Positions 52,593-61,398 of a DNA stretch of 64,000 nucleotides are shown piece after piece; position 1 is the stretch's first letter, and the number at the start of each line of letters is the position of its first letter. The translations under genes and the position numbers were made by a program. The notes under the pieces were generated by a model. The model was not told the origin of the DNA. It ran no database searches and saw nothing but the letters and a program-made list of their open reading frames with translations. This DNA comes from Arthrobacter sp. SLBN-112 (GTDB lineage Bacteria; Actinomycetota; Actinomycetes; Actinomycetales; Micrococcaceae), in the NCBI RefSeq assembly GCF_030944625.1, contig NZ_JAUSXY010000001.1:682001-746000 (forward strand). The letters are read 5' to 3'.

Positions 52593-53442
52593 CTACTTGC
52601 TCGGCGCCGGCGAGGCGGTCTGCTCGGCCTTGGGCAGGTACTGCTCAGGCATCGGGGAGCCCGGGAACCACTTCTGGTAGAGCTTCTTCCAGGTGCCGTC
52701 CTCCATGGCTGCGGCCAGGCCCTTGTTCAGGGCTTCCTTGAACGCCGTCTTGCCCTTGGCCACCGCGAAGCCGGCAGGGGCATCGAAGGACGGAATGTCT
52801 GCAGCGCTGACCAGCCCGTGCTGTGCCTCGTAAGCCTTGGCGGCCTCGTAGTCGAGGAAGTGGGCGTCCACCGCCCCGCTGTTCACCGCTGCGATGGCCG
52901 TGTTGTTGTCCGGGAAGCGGACCAGGCTGGCCGAGGTGAAGTTCTTCACGGCATACGCTTCCTGGAGGGTTCCCTGGACCACGCCGAGCCGCTTGGCCGG
53001 CCAAGCCGTCGACGCCCGTGATTCCGGAGGTCTTGGTGGTGATCACGGTCAGGTAGCCGGCGAGGTAGCCATCCGAAAAGTCGACGGTTTCCTTGCGCTT
53101 GTCCGTGATGCCGATGGCGGCAACGCCGGCGTCGAACTGTCCGTTGGCCACCGCGGCCAGGAGACCGGAAAAGTCCTGTCCGGTGAAGACCACGTTGTCC
53201 ACACCGGCCCGGTGGGCCACGTCCTTGAAGAGTTCCACGTCGAAACCGGTGAAGTTACCGGAGGCGTCCGCGAAGGTGTACGGCTTGGAGTCGCCCAGGC
53301 TGGCTACCCGGATGGTACCGGGCTGGATCAGGCCGTACGGATTGTTCTCCGTGCTGGAGGCGGCCGAGGTGGTGCCGCAGCCGGAAAGGGCCAGGACCCC
53401 CGCGAGTGCTGCCGCGGCAATGCCGGCCGGGCCGAATTTCAT
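52593..53442 (-). pseudogene. Amino acid ABC transporter substrate-binding lipoprotein, apparent one-base frameshift
   Basis: From the N-terminus the gene encodes a lipoprotein signal (LAGVLALSGC) and the first lobe of a type II binding protein (GTIRVASLGDSKPYTFADAS, FDVELFKDVAHRAG, QFDAGVAAIGITDKR). At about 53000 the frame breaks; the other frame continues with [36 protein letters not shown] and a normal C-terminus at 52593. Removing one base of the GG at 52995-52996 restores the reading GKRLGVVQG expected at this position. ATG 53442 is used as start; TTG 53463 is also possible. As the rest of the operon is intact, sequence error or recent mutation is likely. Confidence 0.85.
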
Positions 53443-53521
53443 TTTCTTCACAGCGTTGTCCAATCGTTGGTGGGAAGGCGGTGCTGTCAGGGCCGCCGAA
53501 GAAAGTCTTCGATGCTCTTGT

Positions 53522-53560
53522 TGAGTCCGGTCTCACACCCTAGGATTGAGACCGGACTCA
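53522..53560. promoter_or_regulatory. Double LacI operator in divergent promoter region
   Basis: TGAGTCCGGTCTCA (53522-53535) and its exact complement TGAGACCGGACTCA (53547-53560) are separated by 11 bases. Each arm is itself nearly palindromic with a CCGG centre, the form of a LacI-family half-operator pair, so this is two dimer sites about 25 bases apart. Confidence 0.72.
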
Positions 53561-53623
53561 CATCGATGAATAGAAATGTAGCCGAAGTCACATGGGGCGT
53601 CAACACCCCGTCGAAAGGTAACG

Positions 53624-54739
53624 ATGAACGGTGAAGGAGCACGGCGGCGGGACGTAACCGTTGCCGACGTCGCAAAGGCCGCGCAGGTATCCAAGGCCCA
53701 GGCGGCGCGGGCACTGGGGAACTACGGTGCGGTCAGCGATGATGTGCGCGAGCGCGTCCTCGCCGCGGCGGAAGCCTTGTCCTACCGCCCCAACGAGCTC
53801 GCCCGCAGTATGAACACGGGGAAATCCCACACCATCGGCGTGGTGGTGGGTGACATCGAAAACCCGCACTTCGGCCTTGCCACCCGGGGCATCACAGACA
53901 CTGCCAAGAAGGCCGGCTATAACGTCATCCTGGTCAACACGGACGAGGACCGCGCGGCCGAGGTGGACGCGGTCCGGGTTTTGCTGGACAAGCGCGTGGA
54001 CGGGCTGATTGTGGCGCCGGCGTCCTCCGTGGATACCGGGCATCTGCAGGAAGTCCACAGGTCCGGCCGCCCCCTGGTTTTTATCGACCGTACCGCCGGT
54101 GACCTGCAGGTGGAGACCATGGCGGTGGACATGGCACGGATCTCCCTTGAGGCCACGCAGCATTTGCTCGAGGCCGGGCACCGCCGCATCGCCTTCGTCT
54201 CCACATTGAGGACTGACGCGCCCTACACCCCCGGGATGGCCCTTGAGTCATCGCAGATCGCCGACCGCCTTGCGGGCATGCGGCAGGCCTTCCTGGAATC
54301 CGGGCTGCCTTTTCCGGAAGACCTGGTCAGGTTGAATGCGGGCGACGAAGACTCCATCCGCAGTATCACCCGCGAAGTGCTGCGGGACCCCGACCGTGCC
54401 ACAGCCATGGTCGCATCGGACGGCCTGATCGCCCTCAGCGTCGTTGAGGCGATCCAGGAACTGGGCCTGTCCATTCCCGCAGACGTTTCGTTCCTCATGT
54501 ATGACGACTTCGCGTGGACCAGGCTCACCACGCCGCCCCTGACCGTCATTGCCCAGCCCGTCTACAACATGGGCGTGGCAGCGGCCAAGGCGCTCATCCG
54601 CCAGATGGAGGGATTGCCCCCCGCCGCCCCGGCCCAGTTCACAGCCACCCTGGTGCGGCGCGGATCGGTGGGACCGCTGCGGACGGGAGGGGACCATTCG
54701 CACCTTCAATCGGCCGGACACGGTTACCCTGAGCCATGA
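53624..54739 (+). CDS. LacI family transcriptional regulator
   Basis: A 371-residue regulator with helix-turn-helix VTVADVAKAAQVSKAQAARA (residues 11-30), hinge ELARSMNTGKSHTIGVV and a full sugar-binding-type effector domain (IENPHFGLATRGITDTAKKA; DVSFLMYDDFAWTRLTTPPL). It is divergent from the amino-acid ABC/FAD oxidase operon, with a double operator between, and so is its presumed repressor. The effector fold of LacI proteins normally binds a sugar, which supports a sugar-containing substrate for an otherwise amino-acid-type transporter. The stop overlaps the next gene's ATG by four bases. Confidence 0.93.
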   Translation: MNGEGARRRDVTVADVAKAAQVSKAQAARALGNYGAVSDDVRERVLAAAEALSYRPNELARSMNTGKSHTIGVVVGDIENPHFGLATRGITDTAKKAGYNVILVNTDEDRAAEVDAVRVLLDKRVDGLIVAPASSVDTGHLQEVHRSGRPLVFIDRTAGDLQVETMAVDMARISLEATQHLLEAGHRRIAFVSTLRTDAPYTPGMALESSQIADRLAGMRQAFLESGLPFPEDLVRLNAGDEDSIRSITREVLRDPDRATAMVASDGLIALSVVEAIQELGLSIPADVSFLMYDDFAWTRLTTPPLTVIAQPVYNMGVAAAKALIRQMEGLPPAAPAQFTATLVRRGSVGPLRTGGDHSHLQSAGHGYPEP

Positions 54740-55140
54740 GCCACCAACAGAAAACCTGGCACGAGAAACATAAAGCCTCCCTGAGCAAGGGTCAGCGCGC
54801 CGCGGACATCATGCGCAACGGAATGGGAAGCTGGCCCTTCGTTGCCAGCTTCATCGGCTTCATGCTCATCTGGGCCGCCATCAATACCTGGGCACTGGCG
54901 GCGAACGCCTGGGACCCGTACCCCTATATCCTCCTGAACCTCCTGCTCTCAATGCTGGCCGGACTTCAGGGTGCAATCCTGCTCATCGCCGCCAAACGGC
55001 AGGACGCCATTGCCGCGGCTATGGCCCAACACGACTACGACACGAACACCGAGGCAAAGAAGGAGATCGAACTCCTCATCTCCATCAACCGCATCCAGCT
55101 GGAAATCCTGCAGGAACTGAAGAAGTCGGCATCAGCCTAG
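54736..55140 (+). CDS. DUF1003 family membrane protein
   Basis: A 134-residue protein with two transmembrane helices (WPFVASFIGFMLIWAAINTW and ILLNLLLSMLAGLQGAILLI) separated by the WDPYPY loop, the signature of DUF1003, and a hydrophilic coiled C-terminus (EIELLISINRIQLEILQEL). Its ATG overlaps the LacI stop. DUF1003 proteins have no firm function; an accidental coupling to lacI is as likely as a functional one. Confidence 0.88.
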   Translation: MSHQQKTWHEKHKASLSKGQRAADIMRNGMGSWPFVASFIGFMLIWAAINTWALAANAWDPYPYILLNLLLSMLAGLQGAILLIAAKRQDAIAAAMAQHDYDTNTEAKKEIELLISINRIQLEILQELKKSASA

Positions 55141-55148
55141 GCCCACCC

Positions 55149-55892
55149 CTACTGGGAGGCGTCATATCCTGCCAGCAGGCGCCGTGACGCGGTCTGCATG
55201 TGCGAGCGCATGGTCGCGGTCACGGCATCTGCGTCGCGGGCAGCCAGGGCCTCATGGATCATGGCGTGCTCCTTAAGGGCGGCCGCGGCATGTCCTTCGT
55301 CCGTGAGGGCGCGGTCCACCCAGATCCGCAGGAGTGAGCGGATACTTTGCAGGAGTTCCTGGAGGACCTGGTTTCCTGACGCCTCGGCGATCTCGCGGTG
55401 GAAGGCTGCGTCCGCCTCGACGAAGGCGCCGAGGTCGTCCAGGGTTCCGGCCATGGTCTCCAGGTTGACGCGCATCCGGGCCAGCGCCTCTTCCGTGATG
55501 CGCTCCGCGGCCAGCTGGGCAGCCTGGACTTCCAGCCCGCTGCGCAGTTCCACGAGTTCGCGCGTGCGGGGGGCGCCCAGCATGAGGCCCCAGCTCAGGG
55601 TGCGCGGCAAGAGCTCGGAGACGCCGTCGCGAAGGTAGGTTCCCGACCCGGGCCGGACCACCACGACGCCCAGGATTTCGAGCGCAGCGAGGGCCTCCCG
55701 CACCGCAGAACGGCCCACGCCAAGGGAGGCGGCCAGCGTCCGCTCGGCAGGGAGCCTGGTCCCAGGGGCGATGTCGCCACTCGTAAAGAACGCCAGCAGG
55801 CGCTCAGCCACCTCAGACACCACGGAGCCCTGCCCCAAGGAACCGAGGGCAGCACTGATCTTGGCCGTCGAGGCGGCGGATTCTACGGACAC
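55149..55892 (-). CDS. GntR family regulator, FadR subfamily (FCD effector domain)
   Basis: A 247-residue regulator: winged helix-turn-helix VSEVAERLLAFFTSGDIAPG then RLPAERTLAASLGVGRSAVREAL, followed by the all-helical FCD domain with acid-sensing metal site residues (FVEADAAFHREIAEASGN, and HAMIHEALAARDADAV). The frame extends to 55958, but GTG 55892 is the best start: an extended -10 (TGT-TACGCT) ends six bases before the adjacent GTG codons, suggesting a leaderless mRNA. It is divergent from the MFS/kinase operon and two matching operator sites lie between, so it should repress both, released by a sugar acid such as apionate. Confidence 0.88.
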   Translation of the reverse strand: MSVESAASTAKISAALGSLGQGSVVSEVAERLLAFFTSGDIAPGTRLPAERTLAASLGVGRSAVREALAALEILGVVVVRPGSGTYLRDGVSELLPRTLSWGLMLGAPRTRELVELRSGLEVQAAQLAAERITEEALARMRVNLETMAGTLDDLGAFVEADAAFHREIAEASGNQVLQELLQSIRSLLRIWVDRALTDEGHAAAALKEHAMIHEALAARDADAVTATMRSHMQTASRRLLAGYDASQ

Positions 55893-55902
55893 CACCCAAG
55901 CG

Positions 55903-55919
55903 TAACAACTGGTTGACCA
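55903..55919. promoter_or_regulatory. GntR operator near the regulator start
   Basis: AACAACTGGTTGACCA shares CAAC-N-GGTTGACCA with the palindrome at 55971-55988. It overlaps the spacer of the regulator's extended -10 promoter, consistent with autoregulation. Confidence 0.5.
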
Positions 55920-55970
55920 CGCCCGGCAGCGGCCCACGGGCCGCATCCAGTCCGGCAATCCGAAATAAAC

Positions 55971-55988
55971 TAGTCAACCGGTTGACCA
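55971..55988. promoter_or_regulatory. GntR operator overlapping the operon promoter
   Basis: TAGTCAACCGGTTGACCA contains the perfect 14-base palindrome GTCAACCGGTTGAC (55973-55986). The palindrome covers the -35 box of the MFS operon promoter, so binding would block it. Confidence 0.68.
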
Positions 55989-56010
55989 ATTATTCTTTCA
56001 GTCTTATGGT
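55982..56010 (+). promoter_or_regulatory. Promoter of the apionate operon
   Basis: TTGACC (55982-55987), a 17-base spacer and TATGGT (56005-56010) form a good sigma-70-like promoter about 110 bases before the MFS gene. Confidence 0.6.
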
Positions 56011-56120
56011 GGAACTCACAGCTTCACCCCCCCGCGGCGCCCCAAAGGCCACGCGCATATGAGACAACCCCACGCCTCCAGTGACGGACGCGGCCTGGGC
56101 ACCAACATCTAGGAGTCAAT

Positions 56121-57485
56121 GTGGACACCACACAATCGGTGGTCGAAAAATCCGCAATCAGGAAAGTGGCGATCCGGCTTGTCCCGTTCGTCGCGATGAT
56201 GTTCTTCATCAACTACCTCGACCGCACCGCCATCTCATTCGCCGGCCCCAACGGCATGAACACGGACCTGGCGCTGAATGCCGCACAGTTCGGCTTTGCC
56301 TCAGGCGTCTTCTTCATCGGCTACATCCTGCTCGAGATCCCCTCCAACCTGGCGCTCCACAAATTCGGTGCCCGCCGCTGGCTGGCCCGCATCATGGTCA
56401 GCTGGGGCATCGTCTCGCTGCTGTTCACCTGGGTGGCCAACGTCGAACAGCTCTACATCCTGCGCTTCATCCTCGGCGTTGCCGAGGCAGGCTTCTTCCC
56501 CGGCGCCATCCTCTTCCTGAGCCTCTGGGTTCCCGCACGACACCGAAGCAAGATCCTGGCCCTGTTCTACCTGGCCCAGCCGCTGACCACCGTCATCGGC
56601 GCCCCGCTGGCAGGGCTCCTGATCCAGCAGCACGGCCTCTTCGGCCTCGACGGCTGGCGCGTGATGTTCCTCGGCGTCGCCATCCCCGCCATCCTGATCG
56701 GCATCATTTCCTGGTTCTACCTGGCAGACTCCCCCGCCAAGGCCAAGTGGCTCTCCGCCGAGGAAAAGACCTGGCTGACGGGCGCCTTGAAAAAGGAAAA
56801 GAAGGAAACCACCGCCGGCAACAAGCACGTCAGCGTCCGCACCGTGTTCGGCAACGGCCGCGTCTGGATGCTCTCCCTGATCTACTTCGGCTTCATCTAC
56901 GGCCTCTACGCCCTCGGATTCTTCCTGCCCACCATCATTTCCGGCTTCGAAGGCATCTATGGCACCAAGTTCGACGTCTTCCAGAAGGGCCTGATCACCG
57001 CCATCCCGTACCTGCCGGCAGCCATTGCCCTGTACTTCTGGTCCAAGGACGCCACCAAGCGCGGCGTCAAGACATGGCACATCGCGGTGCCCGCCCTGGT
57101 GGGTGGCCTAAGCATCCCGCTGGCACTGTTCGCAGGATCACCGGCAGCCACCATCGCCGTCATCACCATCACGGCAATGGCCATCTTCGCGGCCCTCCCC
57201 AACTTCTGGACTGTCCCCACGCAGTTCCTGACCGGTGCGGCCGCCGCAGCCGGCATCGCCTTGATCAACACCGTGGGCAACCTGGCAGGCTTCAGCGCCG
57301 GCTACATCACCGGTTGGCTCAAGGACTGGACCGGCGATTACACCGTGCCGATGTTCGTGGTGGGCGCGTTCATGCTCCTCTCAGCTGTGCTGATGCTGGT
57401 CCTCAGCCGCTCCGGCCGCGTCACGGACAGCGTTCGCCCCGAGGCCCTCAACCCTGCGGCTGCCGGACAGCACGCCGAACCCTGA
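56121..57485 (+). CDS. MFS transporter, anion:cation symporter (ACS) family
   Basis: A 454-residue permease with twelve membrane segments. ACS-type landmarks: FFINYLDRTAISFAGPNGM after helix 1, GYILLEIPSNLALHKFGAR before helix 3 and GVAEAGFFPGAILFLSLWVP in helix 4. ACS members carry sugar acids such as galactonate, hexuronates and tartrate with protons. GTG 56121 has AGGAG five bases upstream. It heads the operon of erythrulose and apionate enzymes and is the likely importer of D-apionate or a related C5 acid. A 12-base-pair hairpin follows before the kinase gene. Confidence 0.92.
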   Translation: MDTTQSVVEKSAIRKVAIRLVPFVAMMFFINYLDRTAISFAGPNGMNTDLALNAAQFGFASGVFFIGYILLEIPSNLALHKFGARRWLARIMVSWGIVSLLFTWVANVEQLYILRFILGVAEAGFFPGAILFLSLWVPARHRSKILALFYLAQPLTTVIGAPLAGLLIQQHGLFGLDGWRVMFLGVAIPAILIGIISWFYLADSPAKAKWLSAEEKTWLTGALKKEKKETTAGNKHVSVRTVFGNGRVWMLSLIYFGFIYGLYALGFFLPTIISGFEGIYGTKFDVFQKGLITAIPYLPAAIALYFWSKDATKRGVKTWHIAVPALVGGLSIPLALFAGSPAATIAVITITAMAIFAALPNFWTVPTQFLTGAAAAAGIALINTVGNLAGFSAGYITGWLKDWTGDYTVPMFVVGAFMLLSAVLMLVLSRSGRVTDSVRPEALNPAAAGQHAEP

Positions 57486-57508
57486 CGGCCTCAGAGCCAC
57501 CTGAACCC

Positions 57509-57539
57509 GGGGGCGTCCCCCTTGCCCGGGGACGCCCCC
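57509..57539 (+). terminator. Intra-operon hairpin between transporter and kinase genes
   Basis: GGGGGCGTCCCC (57509-57520) pairs perfectly with GGGGACGCCCCC (57528-57539), loop seven bases. Without a T-run it may attenuate or protect mRNA ends rather than fully terminate. Confidence 0.55.
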
Positions 57540-57594
57540 GCACCAAGTATCGCGATTCCCACTGACCTTCCCAGCTAGGCCCAGGAGCTTTCCC

Positions 57595-59337
57595 ATGACC
57601 CGCCTGTTCAACGAACCTTCAGCCTTCGCTGACGAAATGATCGAAGGATTCGTCGCCTCCCACGGCCGGTGGGTCCGGCGCGTCTCCGGCGGTGTTGTCC
57701 GCAACACCAAAAGCACCCCGGACACGGTGGCCCTGGTAATCGGCGGTGGTTCCGGACACTATCCCGCATTCGCAGGACTGGTAGGCCAGGGCCTGGCACA
57801 CGGCGCCGCGATGGGCAACCTGTTCGCGTCACCGTCGGCGCAGCAGGTCTACAACGTGGCCAGGGCAGCCAACAACGGCGCCGGCGTACTGCTGGGATAC
57901 GGCAACTATGCCGGGGACGTCCTGCACTTCACCCAGGCGCAGGAAAAGCTGCGCCGGGAAGGCATTGATTGCCGCAGCATCGCAGTCACGGACGACGTCT
58001 CCTCCGCCCCGATCGAGGAGCACACCAAGCGCCGCGGCATCGCCGGGGACCTCACCGTGTTCAAGGTGGCAGCGGCTGCCGCTGAGGCAGGCTACGGCAT
58101 GGATGCGGTGGTGGACATCGCTGAACGCGCCAACCACCGCACGCGTTCCTTCGGGGTCGCCTTCACCGGGTGCACCCTCCCGGGAGCTGAACAGCCGCTG
58201 TTTTCCGTCCCCGAGGGACGGATGGCCGTAGGCATGGGCATCCACGGTGAGCCCGGCATCGGCGAAACAGCCATTCCGACGGCGGATGAGCTCGCCGACC
58301 TGCTCGTGGCCAAGCTCCTCACCGAGGTGCCGGACGGGATCACTCCCCACGGTGCCCGGGTGGTTCCCATCCTGAACGGCCTGGGCAGCGTGAAGTACGA
58401 GGAGCTCTTCGTGGTCTACCGCCGCGTGGCCCAGCTCCTGGCCGAGGCAGGCCTGCAGGCCGTGGATCCGCAGGTGGGCGAGCTCGTCACCAGCTTCGAC
58501 ATGGCCGGCACCTCCCTGACGCTTTTCTGGCTCGACGACGAACTCGAGAATCTCTGGAACGCCCCCGCCGACGGCCCGGCTTTCCGCCGCGGTGCCGTGA
58601 CGGCCGAGGCACTGGAGGCGCCGGTGGGCGAGGCGGCCGACGTCGAACTATCCATTCCCGAGGCCACCGCGGAATCCCGCGCCGGGGCCGTCCGGGTCCT
58701 CGCCGCGCTCGGCGCGGCCAAGGACGCGGTGGACGCCAACGCGGCCGAACTGGGCCGCATCGACGCAATCGCCGGGGACGGCGACCACGGCATCGGCATG
58801 GAGCGCGGCGTGCGCGCCGCCGTCCAGGCCGCGGCAGACGCCGTCGCCCGCGGGGCCGGGGCCGCCACCACCTTGTACTTCGCGGCCGACGCGTGGGCGG
58901 ACAAGGCCGGCGGCACGTCCGGTGCCCTGTGGGGCATGGCCCTTCGTGCGGTGGGCGATGCCGTGGGCGATGACAAAGCGCCCGACGCCGGTGCTGTCGC
59001 CACCGGGGTGGGCGGCGCCGCCGCAGCGATCATGGAGTTCGGCAAGGCCAAGGTGGGCGACAAGACCCTGGTGGACGTACTGGTTCCTTTCCGCGATACC
59101 CTCACGGCCCGAGTCAACAGCGGAAAGTCCCTGGCCAGCGCCTGGGACGCCGCCGCCACCGCCGCGCAGCGGGCGGCCGAGGACACGGCAAACCTGCTCC
59201 CCCTGATGGGCCGGGCACGTCCGCACGCCGAGAAGAGCCTCGGCACCCCGGACGCGGGCGCCGTCTCAATGGCCCTCATCGTCCGGGCCATCCACAACAC
59301 CCTCAGCCAGAACACCACCATCAAGGAGAACGCATGA
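57595..59337 (+). CDS. lerK: Erythrulose kinase / dihydroxyacetone kinase family (DhaK-DhaL fusion)
   Basis: A 580-residue ATP-dependent ketose kinase. Residues 1-330 form the DhaK domain with [17 protein letters not shown] and [14 protein letters not shown], the segment that carries the substrate-binding His; residues about 365-575 form the DhaL domain with the nucleotide-Mg motif [12 protein letters not shown]. Fusions of this kind encode DHA kinases and the erythrulose kinases LerK/DerK. Because RpiB-like and TIM-like isomerases of the erythrulose pathway follow directly, I assign L-erythrulose kinase (product L-erythrulose 1-phosphate); the D-enantiomer or plain DHA cannot be excluded. 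Its stop overlaps the next ATG by four bases. Confidence 0.82.
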   Translation: MTRLFNEPSAFADEMIEGFVASHGRWVRRVSGGVVRNTKSTPDTVALVIGGGSGHYPAFAGLVGQGLAHGAAMGNLFASPSAQQVYNVARAANNGAGVLLGYGNYAGDVLHFTQAQEKLRREGIDCRSIAVTDDVSSAPIEEHTKRRGIAGDLTVFKVAAAAAEAGYGMDAVVDIAERANHRTRSFGVAFTGCTLPGAEQPLFSVPEGRMAVGMGIHGEPGIGETAIPTADELADLLVAKLLTEVPDGITPHGARVVPILNGLGSVKYEELFVVYRRVAQLLAEAGLQAVDPQVGELVTSFDMAGTSLTLFWLDDELENLWNAPADGPAFRRGAVTAEALEAPVGEAADVELSIPEATAESRAGAVRVLAALGAAKDAVDANAAELGRIDAIAGDGDHGIGMERGVRAAVQAAADAVARGAGAATTLYFAADAWADKAGGTSGALWGMALRAVGDAVGDDKAPDAGAVATGVGGAAAAIMEFGKAKVGDKTLVDVLVPFRDTLTARVNSGKSLASAWDAAATAAQRAAEDTANLLPLMGRARPHAEKSLGTPDAGAVSMALIVRAIHNTLSQNTTIKENA

Positions 59338-59804
59338 GCGCCAAACTGCGCCTGGTCATCGGGGCCGACGACGCCGGTTTCGACTACAAGGAAGCCCTCA
59401 AGGCAGACCTGGAAGCCTCCGAACTGGTCAAATCCGTGACCGACGTGGGGGTGGACGCCACCAGCCACACCCCGTACCCCTCCGTGGCCATCGCCGCGGC
59501 GGAACTCATCGCCGCCGGCAAGGCCGACCGCGCCCTGCTCGTCTGCGGCACCGGCCTGGGCGTCGCCATCGCAGCGAACAAGGTCCCCGGCGTCCGCGCC
59601 GTCACCGCGCACGACAGCTTCTCCGTTGAACGCGCCATCCTGAGCAACAACGCCCAGGTCCTGACCTTCGGCCAGCGCGTCGTCGGACTGGAACTCGCCC
59701 GGCGCCTCGCCAGGGAATGGCTCACCTACACCTTCGACGAAACCTCCGCCTCGGCAGAGAAAGTTTCCCTGATTAAGGACTACGAAGGTGTCACTTCCTG
59801 CTAA
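59334..59804 (+). CDS. derI: RpiB-like isomerase, probable D-erythrulose-4-phosphate isomerase
   Basis: A 156-residue member of the RpiB/LacAB family. Landmarks are [39 protein letters not shown] with the catalytic Cys, and [22 protein letters not shown]. Family members interconvert phosphorylated ketoses and aldoses. Within this operon the logical reaction is D-erythrulose 4-phosphate to D-erythrose 4-phosphate, as shown for DerI in erythritol and threitol pathways. It overlaps both neighbours, which indicates tight coupling. Confidence 0.85.
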   Translation: MSAKLRLVIGADDAGFDYKEALKADLEASELVKSVTDVGVDATSHTPYPSVAIAAAELIAAGKADRALLVCGTGLGVAIAANKVPGVRAVTAHDSFSVERAILSNNAQVLTFGQRVVGLELARRLAREWLTYTFDETSASAEKVSLIKDYEGVTSC

Positions 59805-60600
59805 GCCCCGCACCGGACCCAAGGCCATCATCGGCGTCAGCCTGAAGATGTACTTCGGCTACGCGCGGTCAGTGGACTACTGCCGCGACGTCGCATCAAT
59901 CGCCTTCACCCACCCCGCCGTGTTAAGCGGCGACATCGAACTCTTTGTCCTGCCCATCCTCCCGGCACTGCCGGAAGCGGCACGGATCCTCGGTCCGGCA
60001 GGTGCTGCCACCGGAGCGCAGGACATCTTCTGGGAAGACGAGGGCGCGTTCACCGGCGAAGTCGGCGGCAAAACAGTAGCTGAACTCGGCGGCCGGTACG
60101 CCGAGGTGGGCCACGCTGAACGCCGCCGGATCTTTGACGAGGACCAGCGCGTGATCGGACTGAAGACCGCCGCGGCCTACCGCAACGGCCTGACCCCCGT
60201 CCTCTGCGTCGGGGACCTGAACCGCGGATCCGTGGAGGAAGCCGTTGCCCAGTGCACGGCGGAAATCGATGGCATCCTCAAGCGCGCGTCATCGCTGACA
60301 CCGGCCGCCAGGACCATCGTGGCGTACGAGCCGCAGTGGGCCATCGGCGCTCCGGAACCGGCAACGCCCGGGCATATCAGCGCGGTCATCACGGGCCTGG
60401 ACGAGCACCTGCGCAGCCTGCCGGGGCAGGAAGACAGCCGCGTGATTTATGGTGGCAGCGCCGGCCCGGGCCTGATCGGCCAACTCGATCCCGCCGTCGC
60501 CGGCCTCTTCCTGGGCCGCTTCGCGCACGACCCGAAGGCGCTCAAAACCATCCTGGACGAGGCCGCGGCGCGGCTGGAAACAGCGGAGGTGGCGGCTTGA
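59788..60600 (+). CDS. lerI: Triosephosphate-isomerase-like enzyme, probable L-erythrulose-1-phosphate isomerase
   Basis: A 270-residue TIM homolog. Catalytic positions are kept: Lys in GVSLKMYF (in place of the NWKMN of true TIM), His and Arg in [10 protein letters not shown], and Glu in [10 protein letters not shown]; the phosphate loop IYGGSAGPG is at the C-terminus. The changed first motif is typical of the paralog that works on erythrulose phosphates rather than glycolytic TIM. GTG 59788 has AAGGA eight bases upstream and lies inside the end of derI. It would convert L-erythrulose 1-phosphate to D-erythrulose 4-phosphate. Confidence 0.85.
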   Translation: MSLPAKPRTGPKAIIGVSLKMYFGYARSVDYCRDVASIAFTHPAVLSGDIELFVLPILPALPEAARILGPAGAATGAQDIFWEDEGAFTGEVGGKTVAELGGRYAEVGHAERRRIFDEDQRVIGLKTAAAYRNGLTPVLCVGDLNRGSVEEAVAQCTAEIDGILKRASSLTPAARTIVAYEPQWAIGAPEPATPGHISAVITGLDEHLRSLPGQEDSRVIYGGSAGPGLIGQLDPAVAGLFLGRFAHDPKALKTILDEAAARLETAEVAA

Positions 60601-61397
60601 CCTCGCGAATCGGCCTCAGCAGCTATGCGTTCTTCTGGCAGCTCTCGGACAAGGTCTCCTCGCCGCTGAGCATCCACGATGCCCTGGAACGGACGGCAGA
60701 ACTCGGTGTGGACCTGTTCCAGGTCTGCGACTACGCGCCGCTGGAAGCCATGAGTGACGCGGACCTCCAGGCCGTGCGGGACACCGCGGACCAGCTGGGC
60801 ATCAACCTGGAACTGGGCACCAAGGGGATCCGCCCGGAACACCTGCGCCGGTTCCTGCACATCGCCGGGATCCTCGGCTCGCCGCTGCTGCGCACCATGT
60901 TCAACTCCCCCGGGCACCTCCCCACCACTGAGGAAGCGGTGGCCATCTTCAAGGACGTGCTGCCGGAATTCAAGGACGCCGGGGTGAAGATCGCCGTCGA
61001 AACCTACGAACAGGTCCCCACCGGCCGCGTCCTGGACGTGATCCGGGGGGTGGACAGCCCGTACCTGGGGATCTGCAGCGACCCGGCCAACACGGTCGCG
61101 GCGCTGGAGATGCCGCGGGAGGTGATTGACGCCGTCGCGCCCTACGTCCTGAACATGCACATCAAGGACTTTGCCTTCAGCCGCAAGGACGGATGGGTGG
61201 GCTTCACCTACTCCGGCGCACCCCTGGGCGAAGGCCTGCTCGACTACGCGTACATGGCCGGGAAAATCCGGCCGCACGAAAGAAACATCAACCAAATCGT
61301 CGAACACTGGCTGCCCTGGCAGGACACCGAGGCGGACACCATCCGGCTCGAAAACCAGTGGACCCGGCACAGCATCGAATTCCTAAGGAGCAAGTGA
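60597..61397 (+). CDS. oiaC: TIM-barrel sugar isomerase-like enzyme, candidate 3-oxo-isoapionate decarboxylase
   Basis: A 266-residue xylose-isomerase-like TIM-barrel protein. Metal-site elements are IAVETYEQVP (Glu), LGICSDPANTV (Asp), LNMHIKDFAF (His) and RLENQW near the end. TTG 60597 has a perfect GGAGG seven bases upstream and overlaps the TIM stop (TTGA); the longer frame to 60252 runs inside the previous gene. The family contains OiaC, which decarboxylates 3-oxo-isoapionate to L-erythrulose; the neighbouring ApnO-like and erythrulose genes make that role likely. From sequence alone it could also be another isomerase. Confidence 0.72.
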   Translation: MTSRIGLSSYAFFWQLSDKVSSPLSIHDALERTAELGVDLFQVCDYAPLEAMSDADLQAVRDTADQLGINLELGTKGIRPEHLRRFLHIAGILGSPLLRTMFNSPGHLPTTEEAVAIFKDVLPEFKDAGVKIAVETYEQVPTGRVLDVIRGVDSPYLGICSDPANTVAALEMPREVIDAVAPYVLNMHIKDFAFSRKDGWVGFTYSGAPLGEGLLDYAYMAGKIRPHERNINQIVEHWLPWQDTEADTIRLENQWTRHSIEFLRSK

Positions 61398-61398
61398 A

